Assembly: GCA_021154985.1 (NCBI GenBank)
Contig: JAJNQE010000025.1
Location: 19,422-83,421, forward strand
Reading direction: 5' to 3'
DNA length: 64,000 bases
DNA from: Hydrogenophaga sp.
GTDB taxonomy: Bacteria; Pseudomonadota; Gammaproteobacteria; Burkholderiales; Burkholderiaceae_C
The notes beneath the pieces are model-generated. The model ran no database searches and had not been told where the DNA came from. It saw nothing but the letters and a program-made list of their open reading frames with translations. Of the stretch, positions 25,457 through 33,209 are shown in pieces; positions within the stretch are counted from its first letter, which is position 1; the number at the start of each line of letters is the position of its first letter. Position numbers and translations under genes: made by a program.

Positions 25457-26407
25457 TCACTCCCCGCGCGACATGGCCGCGCGGTGGCGCGAAACGAATT
25501 CCTGGTAGGTGTCGATGCCGCGCAGTTGCAGGATGGTGTTGCGCACAGCGGCCTCCACCAGCACGGCGATGTTGCGCCCCGCCACCACCTGAATCACGGC
25601 CTTGCGCACCGGCACGCCGAGCACGTCCTGGTACAGCGGCTCGTGGGGCATGCGCTCGTAGTCACGCTCCAGCGTTTCCCGGCGGACCAGGTGCACGATG
25701 AGCGACAGGCGCATCTTGCGGCGCACCGCCGTCTCGCCAAAGATGGCCTTGATGTCGAGCAGGCCGATGCCGCGCACCTCGAGCAAGTTCTGCAGCAGCT
25801 CGGGACAGCGGCCCTCGATGCTGGTCTGGTTGATGCGGTACAGGTCCACCGCGTCGTCGGCCACCAGGCCATGACCACGCGAAATGAGTTCGAGCCCGAG
25901 TTCGCTTTTGCCCAGGCCCGATTCGCCGGTGATCATGACGCCCATGCCCAGGATGTCCATGAACACGCCGTGCATGGAAGCGCGATCGGCAAAATGGCGC
26001 GAGAGGTAGGCGCGCAGCACGTCGATGACAAAAGCCGCCGACTCGTGCGTGGAGAACATCGGGATTTGAGCCCGCTCGCACATGGCGGTGAGCGCATCGG
26101 GTGCGGTCTGGCCATCGGCCACCACCAGCACCGGCGGCTCTAGCGTGACGATGCGCGCCACGCGGCGCTTGTTGTCTTCTTCGTTCGGGCTCGTGAGGTA
26201 GGCGACTTCGCGTTCGCCGAACACCTGCACCCGGTAAGGGTGAATGTAGTTGAGGTAGCCGACCAGATCGGCGCCGGAACGGGCGGCGCGAATGGCCACC
26301 TCGTCAAACCGCCGCTCGGAAGCACCGAGGCCGGCGATCCACTGCCACTTCAGGGCATCCCGATGGTCCTCAAAGAGGACATCGGCGCTGACGACGGTGG
26401 GTTTCAA
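25457..26407 (-). CDS. hprK: HPr kinase/phosphorylase
   Basis: A 316-residue bifunctional enzyme that phosphorylates and dephosphorylates a serine of HPr, linking carbon state to PTS activity. The P-loop GESGLGKS is at residues 161-168, followed by the family signature DVLGVPVRKAVIQVVAGRN near 263-281 (core VPVRKAVIQVVAGRN). The frame starts with TTG at 26407, seven bases after ptsN; family members begin with the same PTVVSADVLFEDHRD sequence, which supports this start. The incomplete PTS of betaproteobacteria uses HprK mainly for regulation. Confidence 0.93.
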   Translation of the reverse strand: MKPTVVSADVLFEDHRDALKWQWIAGLGASERRFDEVAIRAARSGADLVGYLNYIHPYRVQVFGEREVAYLTSPNEEDNKRRVARIVTLEPPVLVVADGQTAPDALTAMCERAQIPMFSTHESAAFVIDVLRAYLSRHFADRASMHGVFMDILGMGVMITGESGLGKSELGLELISRGHGLVADDAVDLYRINQTSIEGRCPELLQNLLEVRGIGLLDIKAIFGETAVRRKMRLSLIVHLVRRETLERDYERMPHEPLYQDVLGVPVRKAVIQVVAGRNIAVLVEAAVRNTILQLRGIDTYQEFVSRHRAAMSRGE

Positions 26408-26413
26408 ACTGGC

Positions 26414-26884
26414 TTATGCCGCGGCGTGGGCCGATTGCCAGGACGTGATCTGTTTGTGCAGTGCAACCGCGTCGATCGACGTCTTCATCTGTTCACGCAA
26501 ACCGCTGTCGCTCAGCAGTTCGGCGATCTCGGAGAGGATTTCCAGGTGCTTCTGGGTGGCCGCTTCGGGCACCAGCAGAAAGATCATCAGTTGCACCGGC
26601 AGTTCGTCCGGCGCGTCAAAACCGATGGGACTGGCCAGCTGAAAGACAGCGGCCAGTGGTTGTTTCAGGCCTTTGATGCGGCCGTGGGGAATGGCCACGC
26701 CATGACCCAGGCCCGTAGAGCCGAGGCGCTCGCGGGCGAACAGGCTGTCGGTGATGAGCGCGCGATTGAGTCCGTGAAGGGTCTCGAAAAGCAGGCCCGC
26801 TTCTTCAAAAGCGCGTTTCTTGCTGGTGGCGTCAACGCTGACGAGCACTTGCGCAGCGGGCAATATGGCGGATAGTCGGTTCAT
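26414..26884 (-). CDS. ptsN: PTS IIA-like nitrogen regulatory protein PtsN (EIIA-Ntr)
   Basis: A 156-residue cytosolic phospho-acceptor of the nitrogen PTS. The phosphorylated histidine is His67 in GHGVAIPHGRIKG. Typical strands follow with PVQLMIFLLVPEAA near 99-112 and HLEILSEIAELLSD. EIIA-Ntr influences potassium transport and nitrogen metabolism; a kup potassium transporter is elsewhere in this window. ATG at 26884 is chosen by family start. It precedes hprK by seven bases, and hpf lies upstream behind a terminator. Confidence 0.93.
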   Translation of the reverse strand: MNRLSAILPAAQVLVSVDATSKKRAFEEAGLLFETLHGLNRALITDSLFARERLGSTGLGHGVAIPHGRIKGLKQPLAAVFQLASPIGFDAPDELPVQLMIFLLVPEAATQKHLEILSEIAELLSDSGLREQMKTSIDAVALHKQITSWQSAHAAA

Positions 26885-26945
26885 GTGAGCCCTCTTGGAG
26901 CGCAAATTATGACCAGTTGAGCGCTGTTGGCTAGACTGAGGGCAC

Positions 26946-26973
26946 AAAAAAGCCGCTTGACTTTCCAAGCGGC
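26946..26973 (-). terminator. Intrinsic terminator after hpf
   Basis: A perfect 8-bp stem (GCCGCTTG 26952-26959 with CAAGCGGC 26966-26973), 6-base loop, followed on the minus strand by six T (26951-26946). It lies 55 bases beyond the hpf stop and separates hpf from ptsN-hprK, so these are at least partly separate transcripts here. Confidence 0.85.
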
Positions 26974-27027
26974 CTGCTGCAGCGCAGCATCGGGTTTTCC
27001 CGCACGGGCCGTGGCCCGTGACATCCG

Positions 27028-27357
27028 TCACATCAAACGCTTCACCGAGTCGTGGTGGTGGTCTTGCGTCTTGTCCTTGTAGCGCAAAACCTGCCGGTCC
27101 AGCTTGTCGGCAAGTTCGTCCACGGCGGCGTACAGGTCGGCGTGAGCGCTTTCGGCGAACAGGTCACGCCCCTTGACGTGGATGTTGCACTCCGCCTTCT
27201 GCCGCAGGTCTTTCTCCTTCAGGTTGTCCACCGTCAGCAGCACCTTCATGTCGACCACCTGGTCGAAGTGTCGGGATATGCGTTCGAGTTTGCTGGTGAC
27301 GTAACCGCGCAGGGCGGGTGTGACCTCAAGGTGGTGACCGCTGATCGTCAGGTTCAT
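27028..27357 (-). CDS. hpf: Ribosome hibernation promoting factor (HPF/RaiA family)
   Basis: A 109-residue protein that binds the 30S subunit and helps form inactive ribosome dimers in stationary phase. The sigma-54 modulation/YfiA fold is clear: MNLTISGHHLEVTPALRGYV at the start, a KLERISRHFDQV helix near 22-33, HVKGRDLFAE, and HADLYAAVDELADKLDRQV near 72-90, then a His/Asp-rich tail. Short-type HPF. The ATG at 27357 has GGAGG upstream. In many betaproteobacteria hpf follows rpoN; here the upstream neighbour is a small exported protein instead. Confidence 0.93.
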   Translation of the reverse strand: MNLTISGHHLEVTPALRGYVTSKLERISRHFDQVVDMKVLLTVDNLKEKDLRQKAECNIHVKGRDLFAESAHADLYAAVDELADKLDRQVLRYKDKTQDHHHDSVKRLM

Positions 27358-27397
27358 AGAAGAGCCTCCATATGCTCCGGGTTGAGACAAGCCGCCT

Positions 27398-27460
27398 GGG
27401 GCAAGACCTCCCGACGGCCACGGGGATGTCTTGAGCCCACTATGCCGACGAAGACACCCC
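27398..27460 (-). promoter_or_regulatory. Alternative hairpins in the 273-base gap upstream of hpf
   Basis: The gap 27358-27630 has no convincing gene. Read on the minus strand, the segment 27422-27432 can pair with 27451-27460 (GGGG/CCCC and TGTCTT/AAGACA with one bulged base), while an overlapping segment 27428-27438 can instead pair with 27399-27407 (GTCTT/AAGAC and GCCC/GGGC with a two-base bulge). The two structures exclude each other and end about 40 bases before the hpf start. This looks like a switchable leader, but loops are large and no energy was computed. Confidence 0.25.
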
Positions 27461-27630
27461 GGCGCAAGCCTCAGTCGAAAGAAAACGTGACTTCTTGATC
27501 GGCATCAGGGTTGCCCCGGTGCGCAGCGGCGGCGTGAGGGGCCGCAATCGGATCGACAGGCGGTGCCTCAAACCGCGATCAACCCGACTGGCAGTGAGGC
27601 CTTGTTCGCGCAAGCGCCTGGGCCACGCCT

Positions 27631-27981
27631 TTAGGACCGCTCGCAGCGTCCCTGCGCAGTGGCCTGCCCGCGAAAGTCGCTGCTCCAGGTCTGGGCGGCG
27701 GTGTCGATCTGGATGCGTTCGTTGTCGATCGAGGTCAGGATCACCGTCTCCTGGATGGCGAAGGTGTACACCGGCACACCGTCGATCTGCACCGCGCGCA
27801 CGCGCTTCTTGTCGTAAGCGATGTTGACCGTGCGGGTCCAGGTGGTGCGGGCGGGCAGGTACACCGCCTCGCAGACGAGGGTGACCTCGTTGGCCTGCGT
27901 GGCGGGGGCGGGCTTGTTTTGCGCCATGGCCAAGGGCAGCGCAACGGCCAGGCTGGCCGCCGTGATCAACGCCGCTTTCAT
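27631..27981 (-). CDS. Exported hypothetical protein
   Basis: A 116-residue protein with a clear signal peptide (KAALITAASLAVALPLAMA, cleavage before Gln21). The mature part, about 95 residues, alternates polar and hydrophobic residues as in a beta-sandwich (VTLVCEAVYLPARTTWTRTV, then VRAVQIDGVPVYTFAIQETV) and holds two cysteines, one near position 37 and one near the C-terminus, which may form a disulfide. I do not recognise a named family. Its ATG overlaps the stop of the adenosyltransferase gene, so it is co-translated with it and is likely periplasmic. Confidence 0.75.
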   Translation of the reverse strand: MKAALITAASLAVALPLAMAQNKPAPATQANEVTLVCEAVYLPARTTWTRTVNIAYDKKRVRAVQIDGVPVYTFAIQETVILTSIDNERIQIDTAAQTWSSDFRGQATAQGRCERS

Positions 27982-28544
27982 TCGGCCGCACCCTGGGCCA
28001 TGCGTTCGCTTTTCCAGTACACATCGTCACCGCCATTCATGCGGTTGAGCACCCGGGCCAGCACAAACATCAGGTCGCTCAGGCGGTTGAGGTACTGGCG
28101 TGGCGTGTCTTTCAGCGCTTCTTCGTTGCCCAGCGCCACCACGGCGCGTTCGGCGCGGCGCGCCACGGTGCGGCACACGTGGGCCTGGCTGGCGGCGCGC
28201 GAGCCAGCGGGCAAGATGAATTCCTGCAGGCGCGGCAAGGCTTCGTTGTGGGTGGCCAGCGCTTCATCGAGGGCGATCACGGCCTCGGGCTTGAGCAGCT
28301 CGAAGCCGGGGATGGACAGTTCGCCACCCAAGTTGAAAAGCTGGTGCTGGATTTCCACCAGCAGGGTGCGCACATCGGGCGCCATGTCTTCGCAGAGCAG
28401 CACGCCGATGTGGGAGTTGAGTTCGTCCACATCGCCCATGGCGTGCACGCGCAGGCTGTTTTTGGAGACGCGGGTGTTGTCGCCCAGGCCGGTGGTGCCG
28501 GCGTCGCCGGTTCGGGTGGCGATCTGGGTGAGGCGGTTGCCCAT
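27978..28544 (-). CDS. Cob(I)yrinic acid a,c-diamide adenosyltransferase, PduO type
   Basis: A 188-residue cytosolic enzyme that transfers the adenosyl group of ATP to cobalamin to make coenzyme B12. The ATP-binding N-terminus TRTGDAGTTGLGDNTRVSK is at residues 10-28; the helical bundle carries HAMGDVDELNSHIG near 34-47 and the C-terminal active-site block CRTVARRAERAVVAL near 123-137. Length matches the single-domain PduO/MMAB family. The ATG at 28544 follows the family start. No B12-dependent enzyme or other B12 genes are in the window. Confidence 0.93.
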   Translation of the reverse strand: MGNRLTQIATRTGDAGTTGLGDNTRVSKNSLRVHAMGDVDELNSHIGVLLCEDMAPDVRTLLVEIQHQLFNLGGELSIPGFELLKPEAVIALDEALATHNEALPRLQEFILPAGSRAASQAHVCRTVARRAERAVVALGNEEALKDTPRQYLNRLSDLMFVLARVLNRMNGGDDVYWKSERMAQGAAE

Positions 28545-28725
28545 GGGGAGTCCTTGCGGTGAAGACGGGGTTCTGGATTGTGCAACGCGGGCACTGCCGT
28601 AACGGGGTGCAGGGAAATGTGTCTGAGGCAAGCGGGTGGTTCGCGGGGCAACAGGGCGCAAAACCGCTGGCTCACGGTGCGCGCATGGGTGCTAATGGCC
28701 ACCTGTTCACTCTCAGGAGACCCCG

Positions 28726-28959
28726 ATGACGCAACGCCGACAACGACTCGCCGACTTCGAAGCCCGCAGTGTGCAACTGATCGCAGCCTGCACGCTCGGC
28801 CTGGCCGGCATGGCCAGCGTGCCGCCGGCTCACGCCGCGCGCATCACCGGCCAGGCCACCAGCCTCACGGGCGCCACCAGCTCCACAGCAGCCGCAAGCC
28901 ATGCGCGGGTCTCGCGCGCCCCGGCCGCCGTGCTGCAAGCCGGGAAAGTCCGCCGCTGA
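28726..28959 (+). CDS. Small exported hypothetical protein
   Basis: A 77-residue protein preceded by AGGAGA at a good distance (ATG at 28726). Residues 17-37 form a hydrophobic signal region ending PAHA before ARITG, so it is probably exported. The mature 40 residues are rich in Thr, Ser and Ala (ATSLTGATSSTAAASHARV), low in complexity and without cysteine. No family recognised. It lies just upstream of the FAD oxidase in the same direction; the 79-base gap leaves co-transcription open. Confidence 0.5.
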   Translation: MTQRRQRLADFEARSVQLIAACTLGLAGMASVPPAHAARITGQATSLTGATSSTAAASHARVSRAPAAVLQAGKVRR

Positions 28960-29038
28960 GCGGGCACCCGCAAGACACCGCACCGGGGGATGCGGGCTTA
29001 AACTGACCGGCTGCACAAAACAGCCTGGAGACAAGCCC

Positions 29039-30463
29039 ATGAACGCCCCCACCGCCCTCAGCCACCTCGCCCCCGAAGTTCACCAGCGCGCCGTGTCGGC
29101 CGAGTTCATGGCGGCGCTGCAGGCCCGCTTTGGCGCGCAATGTTCCACCGCCCTGGTGGTGCGCGAGCAGCACGGGCGCGACGAATCGGTGTACGAGGTG
29201 CCGCCCCCAGCCGCCGTGGTGTTCGCCCAGAACACGCAGGACGTGGCCGACGCGGTGAAGCTGGCGGCGCAGTACCGTGTCCCGGTGATCCCGTTCGGCG
29301 TGGGCTCCTCGCTTGAAGGTCACCTGCTCGCGGTGCAGGGTGGCATCAGCATCGACGTGAGCCGCATGAACAGCGTGCTCGCCATCAACGCCGAGGACCT
29401 CACCGTGACGGTGCAGCCCGGCGTGACGCGCAAGGCGGTGAACGAAGCGGTGAAGAGCGAAGGTTTGTTCTTCCCGATCGACCCGGGCGCGGACGCGTCC
29501 ATCGGCGGCATGAGCGCTACGCGGGCCAGCGGCACGAACGCCGTGCGCTACGGCACCATGCGCGAGAACGTGCTCGCGCTCGAAGTGGTGACCGCCCAAG
29601 GCGAGATCATCCGCACCGGCACGCGCGCCAAAAAATCATCGGCCGGCTACGACCTCACCCGCCTGATGGTGGGCAGCGAAGGCACGCTGGGCGTCATGAC
29701 CGAGATCACGCTCAGGCTGTATCCGCTGCCCGAAGCGATTTCGGCGGCCACCTGCTCGTTCCCGTCCATCGAAGCCGCCGTGCGCACCGTGATCCAGGTG
29801 ATCCAGCTCGGCGTGCCCATTGCGCGCTGCGAGCTGATCGACCACAACACCGTGCGCATGGTCAACGCGCACAGCAAGCTCGGCCTGCGCGAAGAAAACA
29901 TGCTGCTCATGGAGTTCCACGGTTCGCCTGCGAGCGTGAAGGAACAGGCCGAGACGGTGCAGGAAATTGCCAACGACTTCGGTGGCCAGGCATTCCAATG
30001 GGCCGACACGCCCGAGGAGCGCACGCGCCTGTGGACCGCGCGGCACAACGCCTACTTTGCGGCCATCCAGAGCAAGCCGGGCTGCCGCGCCATCAGCACC
30101 GACACCTGCGTGCCCATCAGCAAACTCGCCGACTGCCTGCTCGACTCGGTGAGCGAGGCCGATGCGGCCGGCCTGCCCTACTTCCTGGTCGGCCATGTGG
30201 GCGACGGCAACTTCCACTTCGGTTATTTGATCGACCCCAACAAGCCCGAGGAGCACACGCTGGCCGAGCAGCTCAATCACAAGCTGGTGGCACGCGCGCT
30301 CAGCTTGGAGGGCACCTGCACCGGCGAACACGGCGTGGGCCTGCACAAGATGGACTTTCTGCTCACCGAAGCCGGCAGCGGCGCGGTCGACATGATGCGC
30401 ACCATCAAGCGCGCGCTCGACCCGGACAACATCATGAATCCGGGCAAGATCTTTTCGCTGTGA
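29039..30463 (+). CDS. FAD-linked oxidase, D-lactate dehydrogenase/glycolate oxidase GlcD-like
   Basis: A 474-residue flavoprotein. The FAD-binding PCMH domain spans about 45-225, with PVIPFGVGSSLEGHL near 81-95, the PGADASIGGMSATRASGTNAV stretch near 151-171 (core DASIGGMSATRASG) and GSEGTLGVMTEITLRL near 213-228. The C-terminal substrate domain holds GHVGDGNFHF near 385-394 and GEHGVGLHK near 428-436, with the histidines that bind the 2-hydroxy acid. It most resembles cytochrome-dependent D-lactate dehydrogenases (Dld) rather than the GlcDEF complex, as no glcE or glcF is near. ATG at 29039 has GGAGA upstream. Confidence 0.9.
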   Translation: MNAPTALSHLAPEVHQRAVSAEFMAALQARFGAQCSTALVVREQHGRDESVYEVPPPAAVVFAQNTQDVADAVKLAAQYRVPVIPFGVGSSLEGHLLAVQGGISIDVSRMNSVLAINAEDLTVTVQPGVTRKAVNEAVKSEGLFFPIDPGADASIGGMSATRASGTNAVRYGTMRENVLALEVVTAQGEIIRTGTRAKKSSAGYDLTRLMVGSEGTLGVMTEITLRLYPLPEAISAATCSFPSIEAAVRTVIQVIQLGVPIARCELIDHNTVRMVNAHSKLGLREENMLLMEFHGSPASVKEQAETVQEIANDFGGQAFQWADTPEERTRLWTARHNAYFAAIQSKPGCRAISTDTCVPISKLADCLLDSVSEADAAGLPYFLVGHVGDGNFHFGYLIDPNKPEEHTLAEQLNHKLVARALSLEGTCTGEHGVGLHKMDFLLTEAGSGAVDMMRTIKRALDPDNIMNPGKIFSL

Positions 30464-30529
30464 CGCACAGCCAGCTCCGGTCTTGAGCCCAAGGGATGAC
30501 CCGCTCCCGAACGGCTTTTGGGGTGGCTA

Positions 30530-30549
30530 GGATGAAAGTCCTTTCATCC
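30530..30549. promoter_or_regulatory. Perfect 20-bp palindrome upstream of the DUF1508 gene
   Basis: GGATGAAAG (30530-30538) and CTTTCATCC (30541-30549) flank a two-base centre, 17 bases upstream of the start codon and just before the GGAGG ribosome-binding site. Such a position fits a repressor operator or an RNA hairpin that controls access to the ribosome-binding site. Confidence 0.45.
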
Positions 30550-30566
30550 CCATTCACGGAGGTCAC

Positions 30567-30899
30567 ATGGCAGGCTGGTACGAACTGAACAAGAACGACA
30601 AGGGGCAACACTCGTTTGTCTTGAAAGCGGGCAATGGCGAGGTGATTCTGCGAAGCGAGTCGTACGAGTCGCGGGCATCGGCAGAAAACGGCATCGCATC
30701 GGTGCAGAAAAACAGCCCGAATGGATCGGCTTACACGCACAGCGATGCGTCGGACGGCCGCTTCTATTTCAATCTCAAGGCCGCCAACCACCAGGTCATC
30801 GGCACCAGCCAGATGTACAAGACCGCGGCCGCGCGTCAGGCCGGCATGGAGTCGGTGAAGACCAACGGCCCCACCACGATCATCAAAGAAGGCGCTTGA
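30567..30899 (+). CDS. DUF1508 (YegP family) protein
   Basis: A 110-residue protein made of two tandem DUF1508 repeats: residues 4-48 (WYELNKNDKGQHSFVLKAGN, ending ASVQKN) and residues 55-103 (DGRFYFNLKAANHQVIGTSQ, ending ESVKTN). Each repeat is a beta-hairpin-helix unit with the conserved F-x-L-K-A-x-N and S-x-x-Y patterns. The family, including E. coli YegP, is of unknown biochemical function and often stress-related. GGAGG precedes the ATG. Convergent with parB. Confidence 0.92.
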   Translation: MAGWYELNKNDKGQHSFVLKAGNGEVILRSESYESRASAENGIASVQKNSPNGSAYTHSDASDGRFYFNLKAANHQVIGTSQMYKTAAARQAGMESVKTNGPTTIIKEGA

Positions 30900-30938
30900 G
30901 GCGCCGGTCGGGCGGCGGCTTGCGCGGCCGCTGCCCCA

Positions 30939-31853
30939 TCAGTGCCCGCCGCGCAATTTGTCGATCAGGCCATTGAGGGCGTCGAGAGAGCCGAACTGGA
31001 TCGCGATCTCGCCCATTTCCTCGATGCGCCCGTGGCGCTTGAGGCGCTTCTTCACCCGCACCTCGACCTCGGCCATCAACAGGTCGGCCAGCTCTTCTTC
31101 CACGCGGCGGATGTCGCGCGACTTGTCTTTCTTGAGCTTTTGCGGTGACAGCGCGAACTCGGCACCCAGCTTCTTGACCAGGCTTTCCGCCTCGCGCACC
31201 GACATCTTTTTGGCGGCAATCTGGTTGCCCGCGGTGATCTGGTTGGCCTTGTCCAGCGCCAGCAAGGCGCGCGCATGGCCCATGTCCAGGTCGCCGGCCA
31301 TGAGCATGGTCTGCACCGGCTCGGCCAGTTGCAGCAGGCGCAGCAGGTTGCTGGCGGCGCTGCGCGAGCGGCCCACGGCCTGTGCCGCTTGTTCGTGAGT
31401 GAGCCCAAACTCTTTCACCAGCCGTTGCAGGCCATGGGCTTCTTCCAGCGGATTGAGGTCCTCGCGCTGCATGTTCTCGATCAGCGCCATGGCGGCGGCC
31501 GATTCGTCGGGCACGTCGCGCACCAGCACCGGCACGCTCTCCAGCCCGGCCAGCTTCGAAGCGCGGAAGCGCCGCTCGCCGGCGATGATCTCGTACTTGC
31601 CGGCGTTCGGACCACCGGTGAGCTGGCGCACCAGGATGGGCTGCATCACGCCCTGGGCCTTGATGCTCTCGGCCAGCTCGTACAACGCGCCCTCGTCCAT
31701 GTGGGTGCGGGGCTGGTATTGGCCGGCCACCAACTCGGCGAGCGGCAGGTTCGACGGCAGGCTGTCCGCGTCGGCCGGCGCGCTGTCCACCACTTTGGGG
31801 CCCAGCAGGGCTTCGAGTCCACGGCCGAGGCCCTTGGGTTTTTTGGTGACCAT
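30939..31853 (-). CDS. parB: Chromosome-partitioning protein ParB
   Basis: A 304-residue CTP-dependent clamp that loads at parS and spreads to neighbouring DNA. The N-terminus KKPKGLGRGLEALLG (4-18) is the ParA-contacting peptide; the CTPase box AGERRFRA is at 91-98, the ENMQREDLNPLEEA helix at 126-139, the parS-reading HTH LTHEQAAQAVGRSRSAASN at 151-169, and the C-terminal dimerisation domain ends QFGSLDALNGLIDKLRGGH. Three to four matching parS sites lie within 4 kb. It is separated from parA by a hydrolase gene. Confidence 0.96.
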   Translation of the reverse strand: MVTKKPKGLGRGLEALLGPKVVDSAPADADSLPSNLPLAELVAGQYQPRTHMDEGALYELAESIKAQGVMQPILVRQLTGGPNAGKYEIIAGERRFRASKLAGLESVPVLVRDVPDESAAAMALIENMQREDLNPLEEAHGLQRLVKEFGLTHEQAAQAVGRSRSAASNLLRLLQLAEPVQTMLMAGDLDMGHARALLALDKANQITAGNQIAAKKMSVREAESLVKKLGAEFALSPQKLKKDKSRDIRRVEEELADLLMAEVEVRVKKRLKRHGRIEEMGEIAIQFGSLDALNGLIDKLRGGH

Positions 31854-31870
31854 GGGTCGTCTTTCGAAAG

Positions 31871-32422
31871 TCAAAGGTTCAGGAGTTCGGCGAGCACCGC
31901 GTGACCGACCGGCCAATCGCCCAGGCCGGACTCCGCGTTGATGTGGCCAGCCTCGCCCAGGTCGACGAAGCGCGATCCCCAGGCGGCTGCGAAGGCTTGA
32001 GCCCGCTCGAAGCTGCAATACGGGTCGTTGCGGCTGCCGATCAGCACGCTGGGGAATGGCAGGCGCTGCATGGCGATCGGTGACCAACTGGGCAGCAGCG
32101 GGCGCATCTCGTCCCGCTCGGCGTCACCCGGGGCCACTAGCAGCGCGGCTTTCACGCGACCGGTGTTCTGCGAGTGCGACGCCCAGGCTGCGGTGTGAAG
32201 GCAGCCCAGGCTGTGGGCCACCAGCACGGCCGGTTCGTCGCAGGTCATCAGCAAGACTTCTTCCAGCCGGGCGATCCAGTCGCCACGCTTGGGCCGCATC
32301 CAGTCGTGCTGGTCCACACGGCGGTAGCCGTGTTGGGCTTCCCAGCGGCTTTGCCAGTGCTCAGGACCGCTGTTCTGCCAGCCGGGGAGGACGAGGACGT
32401 TCTCAGGTTTCACGTGAAACAT
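31871..32422 (-). CDS. RBBP9/YdeN family serine hydrolase, encoded between parA and parB
   Basis: A 183-residue alpha/beta hydrolase. The family opening VLVLPGWQNSGPEHWQSRW is at 9-27, the nucleophile Ser71 in LVAHSLGC, an aspartate near 132 in GSRNDPYCS and His161 in EAGHINAESGLGDWP. Proteins of this family are small serine hydrolases of unknown physiological substrate. The start codon ATG at 32422 is part of a parS site: the first five codons are the parS sequence. It ends 17 bases before parB, within one operon. Its presence between parA and parB suggests only shared transcription; no role in segregation is shown. Confidence 0.87.
   Translation of the reverse strand: MFHVKPENVLVLPGWQNSGPEHWQSRWEAQHGYRRVDQHDWMRPKRGDWIARLEEVLLMTCDEPAVLVAHSLGCLHTAAWASHSQNTGRVKAALLVAPGDAERDEMRPLLPSWSPIAMQRLPFPSVLIGSRNDPYCSFERAQAFAAAWGSRFVDLGEAGHINAESGLGDWPVGHAVLAELLNL
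32406..32421. promoter_or_regulatory. parS: parS site 1, overlapping the hydrolase start codon
   Basis: A 14-bp perfect palindrome GTTTCACGTGAAAC (32407-32420); the 16-base window differs from the parS consensus at one outer base. It encodes residues 2-5 of the hydrolase, right after parA. ParB bound or spreading from here could affect expression of the hydrolase and parB. Confidence 0.9.
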
Positions 32423-32429
32423 CCTCGCT

Positions 32430-33200
32430 TCAGAGCTTTCCAATGCGATCGACCATTTCCTGGGCGAAGGCCACAAACGCCTGGCTGCCACGCGCGGAAG
32501 GGTCGAACACCACGCCGGGCAATCCGTAGCTGGGAGCCTCGGCCAGGCGCACGTTGCGCGGGATCACGGTGTCGAACACCTTGTCGCCGAAATGGGCCTT
32601 GAGCTGGTCGCTCACCTGCTGCTGCAGGGTGATGCGCGGGTCGAACATGACGCGCAGCAGGCCAATGATGGCGAGGTCTTTGTTAAGGTTGGCGTGCACC
32701 TGCTTGATGGTGTTGACCAGATCGGTCAGGCCTTCGAGCGCGAAATACTCGCACTGCATGGGCACGATCACGCCGTGCGCGGCGCACAGGCCGTTGAGGG
32801 TGAGCATGCTCAAGCTGGGCGGGCAGTCGATCAGCACGAAGTCGTAGGCGTCCGCCACCTCGGCCAACGAGGTTTTCAGGCGCTTTTCACGCCGCTCCAC
32901 CTCCACCAGCTCCACCTCGGCGCCGGCGAGTTCGCGGTTGGCACCCAGCACGTGGTAGCCGCACTTCTCCGAATACACCGCGGCTTCAGCCACTGAGGCA
33001 GACTCCAGCAACACGTCGTACACCGACAGCGCCATCTGACGCTTGTCCACGCCCGAACCCATGGTGGCGTTGCCCTGCGGGTCGAGGTCGACCATCAGCA
33101 CGCGCTGGCCCACCTCGGCCAGGCCCGCGGCCAGGTTCACCGTGGTGGTGGTCTTGCCCACCCCGCCCTTCTGGTTCGCGATGCAGAAAATCTTGGCCAT
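32430..33200 (-). CDS. parA: Chromosome-partitioning ATPase ParA (Soj)
   Basis: A 256-residue deviant Walker ATPase that binds DNA and moves ParB-parS complexes. The P-loop KGGVGKTTTTVN is at 11-22 with the signature lysine, the DLDPQGNATMGSG motif at 39-51 and DFVLIDCPPSLS near 117-128. No N-terminal HTH extension, as expected for the chromosomal type. Located downstream of rsmG, with a LysE gene between, and upstream of the hydrolase and parB. Confidence 0.97.
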   Translation of the reverse strand: MAKIFCIANQKGGVGKTTTTVNLAAGLAEVGQRVLMVDLDPQGNATMGSGVDKRQMALSVYDVLLESASVAEAAVYSEKCGYHVLGANRELAGAEVELVEVERREKRLKTSLAEVADAYDFVLIDCPPSLSMLTLNGLCAAHGVIVPMQCEYFALEGLTDLVNTIKQVHANLNKDLAIIGLLRVMFDPRITLQQQVSDQLKAHFGDKVFDTVIPRNVRLAEAPSYGLPGVVFDPSARGSQAFVAFAQEMVDRIGKL

Positions 33201-33209
33201 GGGTTCTTC

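Noticed and set aside
27440..27505. A possible 21-residue peptide on the minus strand upstream of hpf
   Set aside because: No ribosome-binding site and no recognisable pattern; the region is better seen as leader RNA.
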